Origin: Streptomyces sp. NRRL S-1022
GTDB lineage: Bacteria; Actinomycetota; Actinomycetes; Streptomycetales; Streptomycetaceae
Assembly (NCBI RefSeq): GCF_000720135.1
Contig: NZ_JOIU01000008.1
Location: 372,001-436,000, forward strand
Direction of reading: 5' to 3'
Length of the DNA stretch: 64,000 bases
Below are positions 34,779-43,989 of this stretch, one piece after another (position 1 is the stretch's first letter; the number at the start of each line of letters is the position of its first letter). The translations under genes and the position numbers were made by a program. Below the pieces are notes generated by a model that saw nothing but the letters and a program-made list of their open reading frames with translations, had not been told where the DNA came from and did no database searches.

Positions 34779-35377
34779 CCGGTGAGCCACTCCGGGAAGT
34801 CGGACAGGTCGCCCAGCACGACGTCCGCGCCGGCCTCCCGCAGCTCGCCGGCCGGGCACGGGCCGGTCCCCACGGCGACCGAAAACGCACCTGCCGCGCG
34901 GGCTCCGCGGACGTCCCCGACGTGATCGCCGACGTACACGCCGGCGCCGTGTTCGCGCAGCGCCGCCGCCTTCTGCTCGGCCCACAGGTCGCCGACGACC
35001 ACGTCCGGCTCGATGCCGAGGTGTGCCAGGTGCAGCCGGGCGTTCGGCTCGTACTTCGCCGTCACCACCATCGTCCGGCCGCCGGCCGCCCGCACCGCGT
35101 CGATCGCCTCCCGGGCGCCGGCCATCGCGGGCGTCGCGGCGATGGCTATGGAGGGGTACATCTCCCGGTACAGATCGGCCATCGCCGGCACGTCCTCGGC
35201 CGGGAACCAGTTGATCAGCTCCTCCGCGAGCGGGGGACCCAGCCGGGTCACCGCCAGGTCGGCGTCGATGAACGTCCCCGTCCGCTCGGCCAGCGCCGTG
35301 TAGCACGCACGGATGCCGGGCCGGGAGTCGATGAGGGTCATGTCGAGATCGAACCCGACGGTCAGCGAGGAGGCCAT
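34742..35377 (-). CDS. HAD-superfamily hydrolase
   Basis: 211 residues with motif I FDLDMTLIDSRPGI (nucleophile Asp), motif II VVTAKYEPNARLHL where T acts as the Ser/Thr, a Lys in WAEQKAAALREHG and motif IV YVGDHVGDVRGARAAGA. Phosphoglycolate-phosphatase-like subfamily with a helical cap. Substrate unknown. ATG 35377 is preceded by CACAAT seven bases upstream, a possible leaderless -10. Confidence 0.9.
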   Translation of the reverse strand: MASSLTVGFDLDMTLIDSRPGIRACYTALAERTGTFIDADLAVTRLGPPLAEELINWFPAEDVPAMADLYREMYPSIAIAATPAMAGAREAIDAVRAAGGRTMVVTAKYEPNARLHLAHLGIEPDVVVGDLWAEQKAAALREHGAGVYVGDHVGDVRGARAAGAFSVAVGTGPCPAGELREAGADVVLGDLSDFPEWLTGYREAPGAVSLV

Positions 35378-35448
35378 GGGGGACATTGTGCCGGGTGCCT
35401 CCGGCGGTTTCGGCCGGATCGGGCCGTGGAGGTGGCCGTGGCATTTCG

Positions 35449-35561
35449 GGTGCGGGCGCGTCGTGGCCGTTCGCGCAGTTCCCCGCGCCCCTGACCCAGC
35501 TGCCGCTCGCCCACCCGAGGGGCGCGGGGAACTGCGCGACCAGCCGACCACGCGCCCGCAA
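35449..35561. repeat. large Streptomyces-type intergenic palindrome
   Basis: Perfect 22-bp arms (35471-35492 and 35518-35539, core GCGCAGTTCCCCGCGCCCCT) with a 25-bp loop, extended outward as imperfect pairing to about 45 bp per arm. I recognise the core as a dispersed palindrome found many times in Streptomyces intergenic regions. Here it lies downstream of the HAAS-type gene and probably ends its transcript. Confidence 0.85.
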
Positions 35562-35590
35562 CCGGACCACCGCCGCCACCCCCGCGGCGG

Positions 35591-36589
35591 CTAGCCGGCC
35601 TTCCGCTGGGAGCGCCAGACCAGGTAGGCCGCCGAGGCCAGGGCCGCGCCCCTGACCACCCACGGCCAGGTCTCGCCGACCGCGTCGTTCATGTGGCCCT
35701 GGGCGATCGGATCGCCCCAGCGGCCCTCACCCCGGCCCCACAGCCACACCAGCCCCGCCGCGACCGCCGTGCCGGGCAGGACCATCACGGCCCACTTGGT
35801 CTCCGCGGCCGTCAGCCGGCGCGAGCCGTAGGCGATCGCCCAGCCCAGGAGCAGCGCGAACCAGTTGCCGAGCACGGCCCCGGCGACCAGCGCGGCGGCG
35901 GCCAGGAGCAGCAGGGGGTTGGACCAGCCGGCGGCGGGGAGCGGAAGGAGACGGCGGCGCCGGGCGGGCGCGCCCTCCGGCACGGCTTCCGGCACGGCTT
36001 CCGGCGGGGCTTGCGCCGCGGGCTCGGTCCGCTCGGCGGGGGCCGCCTGCGGGGGGCGCTTGAGCAGTTCCGGGATCTCCACGCCGCCGACGAACCCCGG
36101 CACCGGGTCGGTGTCGCCCAGGGGGCTGCCGGTCCGCCACCAGTCCGGCGCCGCCGTGCCGTCCCCCAGCTCGTGCGCGGGAGCGAGGTGCGGCGGGGCC
36201 GCGGTGTCGCGCGGGGCGGGCGGTGCCGGCTCGGCGGGGCGCGGGCGCGGCACGACCCGGCGCAGCCCCTTGGGCCGCTGCTCCCGCGCCGGTTCCGGCG
36301 CCGCCTCCCGGGAGGACGGCTGGGCCGGTACGGCGGCGGGGGGCGGCTGCGGGCCGCCGCCGGTGCCGCCGGCCGCCGAGACCACCTCGTCCGGGGTGCC
36401 CAGACGGTCCAGGATGCGGCGGACGGCGGCGGGCGAGTCCACCGTGGTCTGCGCCCGGTGCCGGTCGATCTCGTTGCGCAGTTCCGACACGAGCCGCATC
36501 CGGGTCGCGGACGGCAGCTGCCGCTGCTGAGCGATGTCTCCGACGCGGCTCAGATACTCGTAGACGACCTGGTCGCTCTCGATCCCCAC
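35591..36589 (-). CDS. HAAS-type membrane protein
   Basis: 332 residues. The N-terminal 70 (VYEYLSRVGDIAQQRQLPSA, VSELRNEIDRHRAQ, RILDRLGTPDEVVSAA) resemble the HAAS/DUF1700-type helical domain, which often partners PadR regulators. A long Pro/Ala/Glu-rich linker follows, then four membrane helices (NPLLLLAAAALVAGAVLGNW and following). No PadR gene is adjacent. Function unknown. GTG 36589 has GGAGGGG five bases upstream. Confidence 0.72.
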   Translation of the reverse strand: MGIESDQVVYEYLSRVGDIAQQRQLPSATRMRLVSELRNEIDRHRAQTTVDSPAAVRRILDRLGTPDEVVSAAGGTGGGPQPPPAAVPAQPSSREAAPEPAREQRPKGLRRVVPRPRPAEPAPPAPRDTAAPPHLAPAHELGDGTAAPDWWRTGSPLGDTDPVPGFVGGVEIPELLKRPPQAAPAERTEPAAQAPPEAVPEAVPEGAPARRRRLLPLPAAGWSNPLLLLAAAALVAGAVLGNWFALLLGWAIAYGSRRLTAAETKWAVMVLPGTAVAAGLVWLWGRGEGRWGDPIAQGHMNDAVGETWPWVVRGAALASAAYLVWRSQRKAG

Positions 36590-36672
36590 GGAACCCCTCC
36601 GGGGTGCGCCGACTGATACCCGGTGAGGACGGTACCGCTTCCCGCGGACGCCCCCGGCATGGGGAAGTCCGC

Positions 36673-36685
36673 TAACGTTGGCCGG
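36673..36685 (+). promoter_or_regulatory. -10 element of leaderless promoter
   Basis: TAACGT at 36673-36678 ends seven bases before ATG 36686; no ribosome binding site. Confidence 0.5.
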
Positions 36686-39313
36686 ATGAGCCCCGAGGCC
36701 CACTCAGCCCCTCGGTCCCTCGCGGAGGCGCTCCGCGCGCGGGACGACACGTCCCTGGCCGCGCTGCTGCGCAGCCGTCCCGACCTCATCACCCCCGTCC
36801 CCACCGATCTCACCCAGCTCGCCACCCGCGCCGGTACCCGAGCCTCGGTGCTGCGCGCGCTGGAACGGCTGGACCGGTTCGCGCTGCAGACGGCGGAGGC
36901 GCTGGCCGTGGCCCCGGACCCGGCGTCGTACGGCACCCTGCTCGGGCTGATGGCCGGGGACGGCGGGGACGAGACGGTGGCCGGCGCGTTGCCGCGGGCC
37001 CTCGCCACCCTGCGCGAACAGGCCCTGGTGTGGGGCGGGGACGACCGGCTGCGGCTGGTGCGGACCGCCCGCGAACTGCTCGCGCCGTCCCCCCAGCACC
37101 CGTCGCCGACCGGTCTCGGGCCGACCGTGCAGGAGGCCACCTCGGGCATGTCGCCGGGGCGGATCCAGGAGATCGTGACGGCGGCCGGGCTGCCGTCGAC
37201 GCACGACTCGGTGTCCGCCGTGACCGCGCTGACCGGGCTGTTCACCCACCGCAAGAAGATGGCGAAGCTGCTCGCCGGGGCCCCGGAGGCGGCGCGCGAG
37301 GTGCTGACCCGGCTGGTGTGGGGGCCGCCGTACGGGCAGGTCACCGCGGAGCCGGCCGCGCACCTGCGCTGGCTGCTGGACCGCGGTCTGCTGCTGCCGA
37401 CCGCGCCCGGGACGGTCGTCCTGCCCCGCGAGGTCGCCCTGCACCTGCGGGAGGGCCGCGCCCACCGGGCGCCCGAGCCGCTGCCGCCCGCCGTGGCGCC
37501 GGCCACGACGCACAGCCCCCAGGTGGTGGACGCCACCGCGGCCGGGCAGGCGTACACCGCGCTGGCCACCGTCGAGGAGCTGCTGAAGGACTGGGACGAG
37601 GGCGGCCCGGCGGTGCTGCGGGCGGGCGGGCTGAGCGTGCGCGACCTGAAGCGGACCGCCGTCGCCCTGGACGTGTCGGAGCCGGTCGCCGCCTTCTGGA
37701 CCGAGCTGGCCTACGCGGCCGGCCTGATCGCCTCCGACGGCGAGGCCGACGAGCGGTACGCGGCCACCCCCGCCTACGACGAGTGGCTGGAGCTGCCGCC
37801 CGCCGAGCGCTGGGCCCGGCTCGCCCAGGCCTGGCTGCCGGCCACCCGGACGCCGGGGCTGGTCGGCGGGCGGGACGCCAAGGACCGGACGCTGTCGGCG
37901 CTCGGCCCGGGCCTCGACCGGTCCGCCGCGCCCGAGGTACGGCACCGGGTGCTGGCCCTGCTGGCCGGTCTGCCGCGGGGCGCGGCCCCGGACGCCGAGT
38001 CGGTGCTGGCCCGGCTGCGCTGGGAGCGCCCGCTGCGCGGTGCCCAGCGCGACAGCGGCGAGGACGACCTGCGCACCCGGCTCGCCCGCTGGACGCTGTC
38101 GGAGGCGGAGCTGCTGGGCGTGACCGGGCGGGGCGCGCTGTCGGCGCAGGGCCGCGCGCTGCTGGGGGCACCGCCCGCCGGGGGGACGGCCGGGAGGAGC
38201 GGCGGCGCCGCCCTTACCGGCGAACCCGCCGCCCGTACCGCCGAACCCGCCACCGCGCCGCGCGGCGGCCCGGCGGCCGGCCCGGCCGAGCCCGCCGGTC
38301 CCGGGGACAAGCTCCCGGTGCACCACCACCGGGTGCCCGACCGGCTCGCGCCCCTCCCGGCCGCCGAGCAGGCCCTCGCGGCCGCCGCCGCGGCCCGGCT
38401 GCTCGCGCCGCTGCTGCCCGAACCGCTGGACCACGTCCTGCTCCAGGCCGACCTCACGGCGGTCGCGCCCGGCCCGCTGCGGCGGCCGCTCGCGGACATG
38501 CTGGGGGTGCTGGCGGACGTGGAGTCCAAGGGCGGCGCGACCGTGTACCGGTTCACGCCGGCCTCCGTCCGCCGCGCCCTGGACGCCGGCCGGACCGCCG
38601 CCGACCTGCACGCCTTCCTCGCCGAGCACTCCCGCACCCCGGTCCCGCAGCCGCTCGCCTACCTGATCGACGACGTGGCCCGCCGGCACGGGCACCTGCG
38701 GGTCGGCGCGGCCTCGGCGTACGTCCGGTGCGACGACGACGCGCTGCTGAACGAGATCCTCGCCGACAAGCGGGCCGCCGCCCTGCGCCTGCGCCGCCTC
38801 GCGCCGACCGTGCTGGCCACCCAGTCCGACCCGGCGGCCCTGCTGGAGGGGCTGCGCGCGATGGGATACGCGCCCGCCGCCGAGTCCGCCGAGGGCGACG
38901 TCCTGATCACCCGGGCGCACGCCCACCGCACCCCGCCGCGCACCGCGCCCGAGCCGGTGCCGGACGGCCCGCCGCCGCCCGACGGCACGCTGCTCACGGC
39001 GGCGATCCGCGCCATCCGGGCCGGTGACCTGGCCGCCACCGCCCCGCGCAAGCCCGTCGGCGAGCACCTGGCGAGCGGCGAGCTGCCCCGGACCTCCGCC
39101 GCCGACACCCTGGCCACCATGCAGGCCGCCGTCCTGACCGGCGATTCGGTGTGGATCGGCTACGTCAACGCCGACGGCGCCGCCAGCCAGCGGGTCATCG
39201 CCCCGGTCCGGGTGGAGGGCGGCTTCGTGACGGCCTACGACCACACGGCGGACGAGGTGCGCACCTACCCGCTGCACCGGATCACCGGGGTCGCGGAGCT
39301 GGCGGACGACTGA
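36686..39313 (+). CDS. helicase-associated (XPB/Ssl2-like) domain protein
   Basis: 875 residues, no helicase motifs of its own. Mostly helical, with winged-helix-like segments (SLAEALRARDDTSLAALLRS; LQTAEALAVAPDP), a Helicase_C_3-type region (LLQADLTAVAPGPL, YRFTPASVRRALDAGRTAAD) and a WYL-like C-terminus (GDSVWIGYVNADGAASQRVI, YPLHRITGVAEL). In mycobacteria such a gene sits next to the XPB helicase, as here (700 bp downstream), so a shared DNA-repair or nucleic-acid role is likely. A Gly/Pro/Ala linker lies about residues 500-540. Confidence 0.88.
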   Translation: MSPEAHSAPRSLAEALRARDDTSLAALLRSRPDLITPVPTDLTQLATRAGTRASVLRALERLDRFALQTAEALAVAPDPASYGTLLGLMAGDGGDETVAGALPRALATLREQALVWGGDDRLRLVRTARELLAPSPQHPSPTGLGPTVQEATSGMSPGRIQEIVTAAGLPSTHDSVSAVTALTGLFTHRKKMAKLLAGAPEAAREVLTRLVWGPPYGQVTAEPAAHLRWLLDRGLLLPTAPGTVVLPREVALHLREGRAHRAPEPLPPAVAPATTHSPQVVDATAAGQAYTALATVEELLKDWDEGGPAVLRAGGLSVRDLKRTAVALDVSEPVAAFWTELAYAAGLIASDGEADERYAATPAYDEWLELPPAERWARLAQAWLPATRTPGLVGGRDAKDRTLSALGPGLDRSAAPEVRHRVLALLAGLPRGAAPDAESVLARLRWERPLRGAQRDSGEDDLRTRLARWTLSEAELLGVTGRGALSAQGRALLGAPPAGGTAGRSGGAALTGEPAARTAEPATAPRGGPAAGPAEPAGPGDKLPVHHHRVPDRLAPLPAAEQALAAAAAARLLAPLLPEPLDHVLLQADLTAVAPGPLRRPLADMLGVLADVESKGGATVYRFTPASVRRALDAGRTAADLHAFLAEHSRTPVPQPLAYLIDDVARRHGHLRVGAASAYVRCDDDALLNEILADKRAAALRLRRLAPTVLATQSDPAALLEGLRAMGYAPAAESAEGDVLITRAHAHRTPPRTAPEPVPDGPPPPDGTLLTAAIRAIRAGDLAATAPRKPVGEHLASGELPRTSAADTLATMQAAVLTGDSVWIGYVNADGAASQRVIAPVRVEGGFVTAYDHTADEVRTYPLHRITGVAELADD

Positions 39314-39327
39314 GCCGGCTCAAGGCG

Positions 39328-39867
39328 CTAGCAGTCCCTGACCGGTGCGTCCGCGGGCAGGCCGAAGTGGGCCCGGGCGGCGCTCTCCAGCGCGTCCGAG
39401 GGCATCGTGTCGTCCAGGGCGGCCCGGGCGACGAAGCCGAAGTGGGCGTGCGTCCACCGCGCGTTCCCGGCGCCGTCCGGCGGGGTCTCGCGCGAGACCA
39501 CCCGGTAGGCGCCGTGCGGGTCCCGCTCCAGCCGCACCACCTGCGGGCCGTGTCCGCCGCCGCACTCCACCAGGCCGCCGTCGCGCACCCCGTACTCCAG
39601 GCACAGCGTGTCGACGCCCGCGCGCACCTCGTCGCCGCGCTCCGCCAGGTCGAGCGCCTCGGCCTGGCAGAACCAGCGCGCGTGCAGGGCGGGCACGTCC
39701 CCGCCGTAGCCGCTGCCGCGGCTGTCCGCCGCGAGCCGGGCCTCGACGACCGGCCGTATCTCGTCCCACAGCCGCGTGTCGACGCTCCCCGGCCGCATCG
39801 CCCAGGTGCCGGTGGCCACCAGTACCACCACCGCTCCGGTGCCGACGGACCACCTGCGTGCCGACAT
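39328..39867 (-). CDS. putative membrane-anchored or secreted protein
   Basis: 179 residues, MSARRWSVGTGAVVVLVATG being an N-terminal signal anchor or signal peptide, then a soluble domain with four cysteines (HARWFCQAEALDL, VDTLCLEYG, GLVECGGGHG, final VRDC) that may form disulfides. Not recognised. ATG 39867 has GGAG eight bases upstream. Lies between the helicase-associated gene and XPB on the opposite strand. Confidence 0.7.
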   Translation of the reverse strand: MSARRWSVGTGAVVVLVATGTWAMRPGSVDTRLWDEIRPVVEARLAADSRGSGYGGDVPALHARWFCQAEALDLAERGDEVRAGVDTLCLEYGVRDGGLVECGGGHGPQVVRLERDPHGAYRVVSRETPPDGAGNARWTHAHFGFVARAALDDTMPSDALESAARAHFGLPADAPVRDC

Positions 39868-40041
39868 CCCTGAACTCCTCACCCGGCCGCGCGTCCGCGC
39901 CGCCTTCCGTGTGTCAGGACTCCCGGCGGCCCGAGGGGGTTGCACACGGGTCCGGCACCGCTGTCGATCGTGCGGCCGTGGAGCACACCGGCCGGATGAG
40001 GCACACTGGAGGTTTGGCCGTCATGGAAGGGTGTGCCGCGC

Positions 40042-41685
40042 GTGAATGGTCCGCTGATCGTCCAGTCCGACAAGACCCTGCTCCTCGAAGTCGACCACGA
40101 GCGGGCCGACGATTGCCGGCGGGCCATCGCGCCCTTCGCCGAACTGGAGCGGGCACCCGAGCACATCCACACCTACCGCGTCACCCCGCTCGGCCTGTGG
40201 AACGCGCGCGCCGCCGGGCACGACGCCGAGCAGGTCGTGGACGCCCTCGTGGAGTACAGCCGCTACCCCGTGCCGCACGCGCTGCTCGTGGACATCGCCG
40301 AGACCATGGACCGCTACGGCCGCCTCACCCTGTCCAAGCACCCCGCGCACGGACTGGTCCTCACCAGCACCGACCGGCCGGTGCTGGAGGAGGTGCTGAA
40401 GTCCAAGCGGATCGCCCCGCTGGTCGGCACCCGGATCGACCCGGACACCGTGGCCGTGCACCCCTCCGAGCGGGGGCAGATCAAGCAGACGCTGCTGAAG
40501 CTGGGCTGGCCGGCCGAGGACCTCGCCGGGTACGTCGACGGTGAGGCGCACCCGATCGAGCTGCTGGAGGACGGCTGGACGCTCCGGCCGTACCAGAAGC
40601 AGGCCGTGGAGAACTTCTGGCACGGCGGCAGCGGGGTCGTCGTGCTGCCCTGCGGCGCCGGCAAGACGCTGGTCGGCGCCGGGTCCATGGCCCAGGCGAA
40701 GTCGACCACGCTGATCCTGGTCACCAACACCGTCTCCGCCCGGCAGTGGAAGCACGAGCTGGTGAAGCGGACCACGCTGACCGAGGACGAGATCGGCGAG
40801 TACAGCGGCACGAAGAAGGAGATCCGCCCGGTCACCATCGCCACCTACCAGGTGCTGACGACCAAGCGGAAGGGCGTCTACCCGCACCTGGAGCTGTTCG
40901 ACTCCCGGGACTGGGGGCTGATCGTCTACGACGAGGTGCACCTGCTGCCCGCTCCGGTGTTCAAGTTCACCGCCGACCTCCAGGCGCGGCGGCGGCTCGG
41001 GCTCACGGCCACCCTCGTGCGCGAGGACGGCCGCGAGTCCGACGTGTTCTCCCTCATCGGGCCCAAGCGGTTCGACGCGCCCTGGAAGGAGATCGAGGCG
41101 CAGGGCTACATCGCGCCCGCCGACTGCGTCGAGGTCCGGGTGAACCTCACCGACGCCGAGCGGCTGGCGTACGCCACCGCCGAGACGGAGGAGAAGTACC
41201 GCTTCTGCGCGACGACGGAGACCAAGCGGAAGGTCACCGAGGCGATCGTCCGCCGGTTCGCCGGGCAGCAGATCCTCGTCATCGGCCAGTACATCGACCA
41301 GCTGGACGAGCTGGGCGAGCACCTGAACGCCCCGGTGATCAAGGGCGAGACCTCCAACGCGCAGCGCGAGAAGCTCTTCGACGCGTTCCGCGAGGGCGAG
41401 ATCAACGTGCTGGTGGTGTCGAAGGTCGCCAACTTCTCCATCGACCTGCCCGAGGCCACGGTCGCCGTCCAGGTCTCCGGCACCTTCGGCTCCCGCCAGG
41501 AGGAGGCCCAGCGGCTCGGCCGGGTCCTGCGCCCCAAGGCCGACGGCCACCAGGCCCACTTCTATTCGGTCGTCGCCCGCGACACCATCGACCAGGACTT
41601 CGCCGCCCACCGGCAGCGCTTCCTGGCCGAGCAGGGGTACGCCTACCGGATCGTCGACGCGGACGAACTCCTGGCCGACAGCTAG
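40042..41685 (+). CDS. XPB/ERCC3-like DNA repair helicase
   Basis: 547 residues from GTG 40042 (GGAAGGG 11 bases upstream; GTG 40033 possible). Superfamily 2 helicase: N-terminal damage-recognition-like domain (VNGPLIVQSDKTLLLEVDHE), Walker A LPCGAGKTLVGAGSMAQ, DEVH box in LIVYDEVHLLPAP, LTATLVREDGRE (motif III) and QEEAQRLGRVLRPK (motif VI). The 3'-5' helicase of mycobacterial/actinobacterial XPB; thought to act in repair, though bacterial function is not settled. Partner helicase-associated protein lies upstream. Confidence 0.95.
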   Translation: MNGPLIVQSDKTLLLEVDHERADDCRRAIAPFAELERAPEHIHTYRVTPLGLWNARAAGHDAEQVVDALVEYSRYPVPHALLVDIAETMDRYGRLTLSKHPAHGLVLTSTDRPVLEEVLKSKRIAPLVGTRIDPDTVAVHPSERGQIKQTLLKLGWPAEDLAGYVDGEAHPIELLEDGWTLRPYQKQAVENFWHGGSGVVVLPCGAGKTLVGAGSMAQAKSTTLILVTNTVSARQWKHELVKRTTLTEDEIGEYSGTKKEIRPVTIATYQVLTTKRKGVYPHLELFDSRDWGLIVYDEVHLLPAPVFKFTADLQARRRLGLTATLVREDGRESDVFSLIGPKRFDAPWKEIEAQGYIAPADCVEVRVNLTDAERLAYATAETEEKYRFCATTETKRKVTEAIVRRFAGQQILVIGQYIDQLDELGEHLNAPVIKGETSNAQREKLFDAFREGEINVLVVSKVANFSIDLPEATVAVQVSGTFGSRQEEAQRLGRVLRPKADGHQAHFYSVVARDTIDQDFAAHRQRFLAEQGYAYRIVDADELLADS

Positions 41686-41710
41686 GGCCCTGGTCCCGGG
41701 CCCCGGCCCG

Positions 41711-43732
41711 TCACGCCGTGTGGACCTCCAGGGCGGCGCGCACCGCGGACTCCAGCGCGCCCTCGATCCACGCCGGCTTGACGGAGGTGTGGTCGCCCGC
41801 GAAGTGCAGGGGCCCCTCGGGCGTCGGGATGGACGGGAGCAGTTCCGTGTGCTGGCCGGGCAGGAGGACGGACGCCTCGCCGTAGGCGTAGGGGTCGCGC
41901 AGCCAGCTCTGGGTGCGGCCCGCGCCCGTGTAGAAGACCTCGATCCGCTGGCCGTAGACCTCCTGCAGGCCGCACAGGGCGTGCGGATAGCGGGCGTCCT
42001 CGTCGAGGGAGTCCCAGCGCAGGGCGTCGTCCGCCCAGCTGTAGGAGGCCAGGACCACCCCGCCCTCGCTGCCGGGGACCGGGTGGGACGGGTGGTACAT
42101 GAAGCGGTTGGCGTTGTCCGACACCGAGCCGCCGCCGATGACACCGGCCGCCTCCGGCTGGTCGCGGGCGGCGGCCCGGTTGGCGGCGTAGTGGACGCGC
42201 TGGCCGGGGCTGATGCGGCCGGACGGGACGGACGGGTGGGCGCCGAGCAGGCGGCCGTCGTCGGGGGTCCGTCCGGTGCGGTAGGCGTCGTGGAGACCGG
42301 GGTCGATGCGGTGCAGCTCCCGTTTCCAGTCGGACTCGTCGAACTCCCACCAGCGGCGGCTGAACTCCAGCAGCACCTTGGTCGCGCAGTCGTAGTGCAG
42401 TTCGGTGATCGCCCGGCGCTTGGCGTACGACATCGGCGGGCTGACCTGCACGTGGCGCAGGCCGGAGAAGGGCACGGTCACCACGGCCGCGTCGGCGGTG
42501 AACTGCTCCCGCACGACCGGGCCGTCCCGCCCCTCCGAGACGGTGTCCACCCACACGTGGGGCCCCTTGGCGTGCACGTGCCGCGTGTCGCCGCCGGCCC
42601 GGTCGGGGTCGTAGTACTCGATCCGCGTGACCCGCCGGTCGAACCGCACGGCGTCGCGGACCTTGGCCAGCAGGGCGTCCGGCAGTACGGCCGTACCGCC
42701 CTCCAGCTCCCAGAACGCGGTGTCCGGGCTGATCAGGGAGGAGCCGATGAAGCTGTGGACGAAGGACAGCGGCAGCCGTGAGGTGAGGTTCTCGATGGTG
42801 CCGATCAGGTCGACCGTCCGCTCGTCCAGGCCCGCGTGCTCGGTCAGGAAGCGGAACATCGACCAGTCCCCGAAGCGCTGGATCACCCTGGCCCAGCCGC
42901 GGACGCGTTCCGGCAGCGGCTTGTCGGTCCGCCTGCCGTCGGGACCGAGCGTGCTGAACTCGTCGCGCACCGGATCGAGCACCGAGCGCAGGATGGCCGC
43001 GGCCGGGGTGTCCCAGTGGGCGCGCGGAACGCCGAAGGAGCGGTTGATCCGCCGGGGCGCGCGGGCGTAGTCGGCGCGTCGCACGCGGATGCCGTTGACG
43101 TGGATCCAGGTGTGGGCGGCGGGACGGCCGTCCGCGTCGACGTCGACGTAGTAGAACGGCCGCTTCTTCAGGCCCAGCTGACGGATGAGGTCCATCACCA
43201 GCGGGTGGCTGCCGGGCAGCCGCATCGCGCCGGCCTCGGCGTACTGGCGGGGGTCGGCGAAGGGCTGCGCCGCCTTCTCGTGGCCGCCGTGGCGGAACGT
43301 CTTGATGCGTCCGCCCGCCCGGTTGCCGTTGGCCTCCAGGACGGTCACGCGGTGTCCGGCCCGCCGCAGCAGCCATGCCGTGACGAGGCCGGCCGGGCCC
43401 GCGCCGATGACGAGGACGCTCTTGGGCCCGCCCGCGCGGGCCCGCGGCAGACCGTCCCCGAGCACCCGCTGATAGCCGGGGACGAGGGGCCGGTCGCCGG
43501 AGTCCACGACGAGCAGGGCCCGGGCGGCGGCGAGGCAGCGGTCGAAGTCCGCGCCGCGCGCCCCGGAGGGGGCCGCCGCCGGGGCGGGGGCCCGGGCAGG
43601 CGCCCGGGCGGGCAGGGCCGCCGCGCCGCCGGCGCCGAGGAAGGTGGCCGCGGCGGCCGTGCCCGCGGCGGTCGTGAGCGTACGCCTGGTCAGGCAGCCG
43701 TCGCCGGCGTCCGTCTGGTGATCTTCGGTCAT
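41711..43732 (-). CDS. L-glutamate-oxidase-like flavin amine oxidase
   Basis: 673 residues with a Tat signal ([20 protein letters not shown]), FAD-binding [17 protein letters not shown] plus [15 protein letters not shown], substrate-carboxylate [11 protein letters not shown] and C-terminal FAD contact [20 protein letters not shown]. The C-terminal 150 residues ([33 protein letters not shown]) closely resemble Streptomyces L-glutamate oxidase as I remember it. Arg319 and His326 are spaced like the substrate-recognising Arg305/His312 of that enzyme. Likely a secreted L-amino-acid oxidase making ammonia, H2O2 and the keto acid. Convergent with XPB. Confidence 0.88.
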   Translation of the reverse strand: MTEDHQTDAGDGCLTRRTLTTAAGTAAAATFLGAGGAAALPARAPARAPAPAAAPSGARGADFDRCLAAARALLVVDSGDRPLVPGYQRVLGDGLPRARAGGPKSVLVIGAGPAGLVTAWLLRRAGHRVTVLEANGNRAGGRIKTFRHGGHEKAAQPFADPRQYAEAGAMRLPGSHPLVMDLIRQLGLKKRPFYYVDVDADGRPAAHTWIHVNGIRVRRADYARAPRRINRSFGVPRAHWDTPAAAILRSVLDPVRDEFSTLGPDGRRTDKPLPERVRGWARVIQRFGDWSMFRFLTEHAGLDERTVDLIGTIENLTSRLPLSFVHSFIGSSLISPDTAFWELEGGTAVLPDALLAKVRDAVRFDRRVTRIEYYDPDRAGGDTRHVHAKGPHVWVDTVSEGRDGPVVREQFTADAAVVTVPFSGLRHVQVSPPMSYAKRRAITELHYDCATKVLLEFSRRWWEFDESDWKRELHRIDPGLHDAYRTGRTPDDGRLLGAHPSVPSGRISPGQRVHYAANRAAARDQPEAAGVIGGGSVSDNANRFMYHPSHPVPGSEGGVVLASYSWADDALRWDSLDEDARYPHALCGLQEVYGQRIEVFYTGAGRTQSWLRDPYAYGEASVLLPGQHTELLPSIPTPEGPLHFAGDHTSVKPAWIEGALESAVRAALEVHTA

Positions 43733-43989
43733 GGCGCACTTCTACTGGTCCGCCGAGCCGGTGCGTGCCCGGTTGGGGCGGATTGCCACGGACGGGGGAA
43801 GGCCGCCGTCCAAACTCCTGCGGCCGGGTGCGCGGGGGCACGGCGGGGCGGACCGCTGCATCCGGTTACGGCGAAGGGATGAATCACGCGCCGTGCCGCG
43901 CGGCGCGGGGTGCCGGGTCAGGACACTGCCCCCGACAGGCCTGCGTCGCGGAGGAACCGCGGGCGGAGGAACCGCGGAGGGGGAACAAG

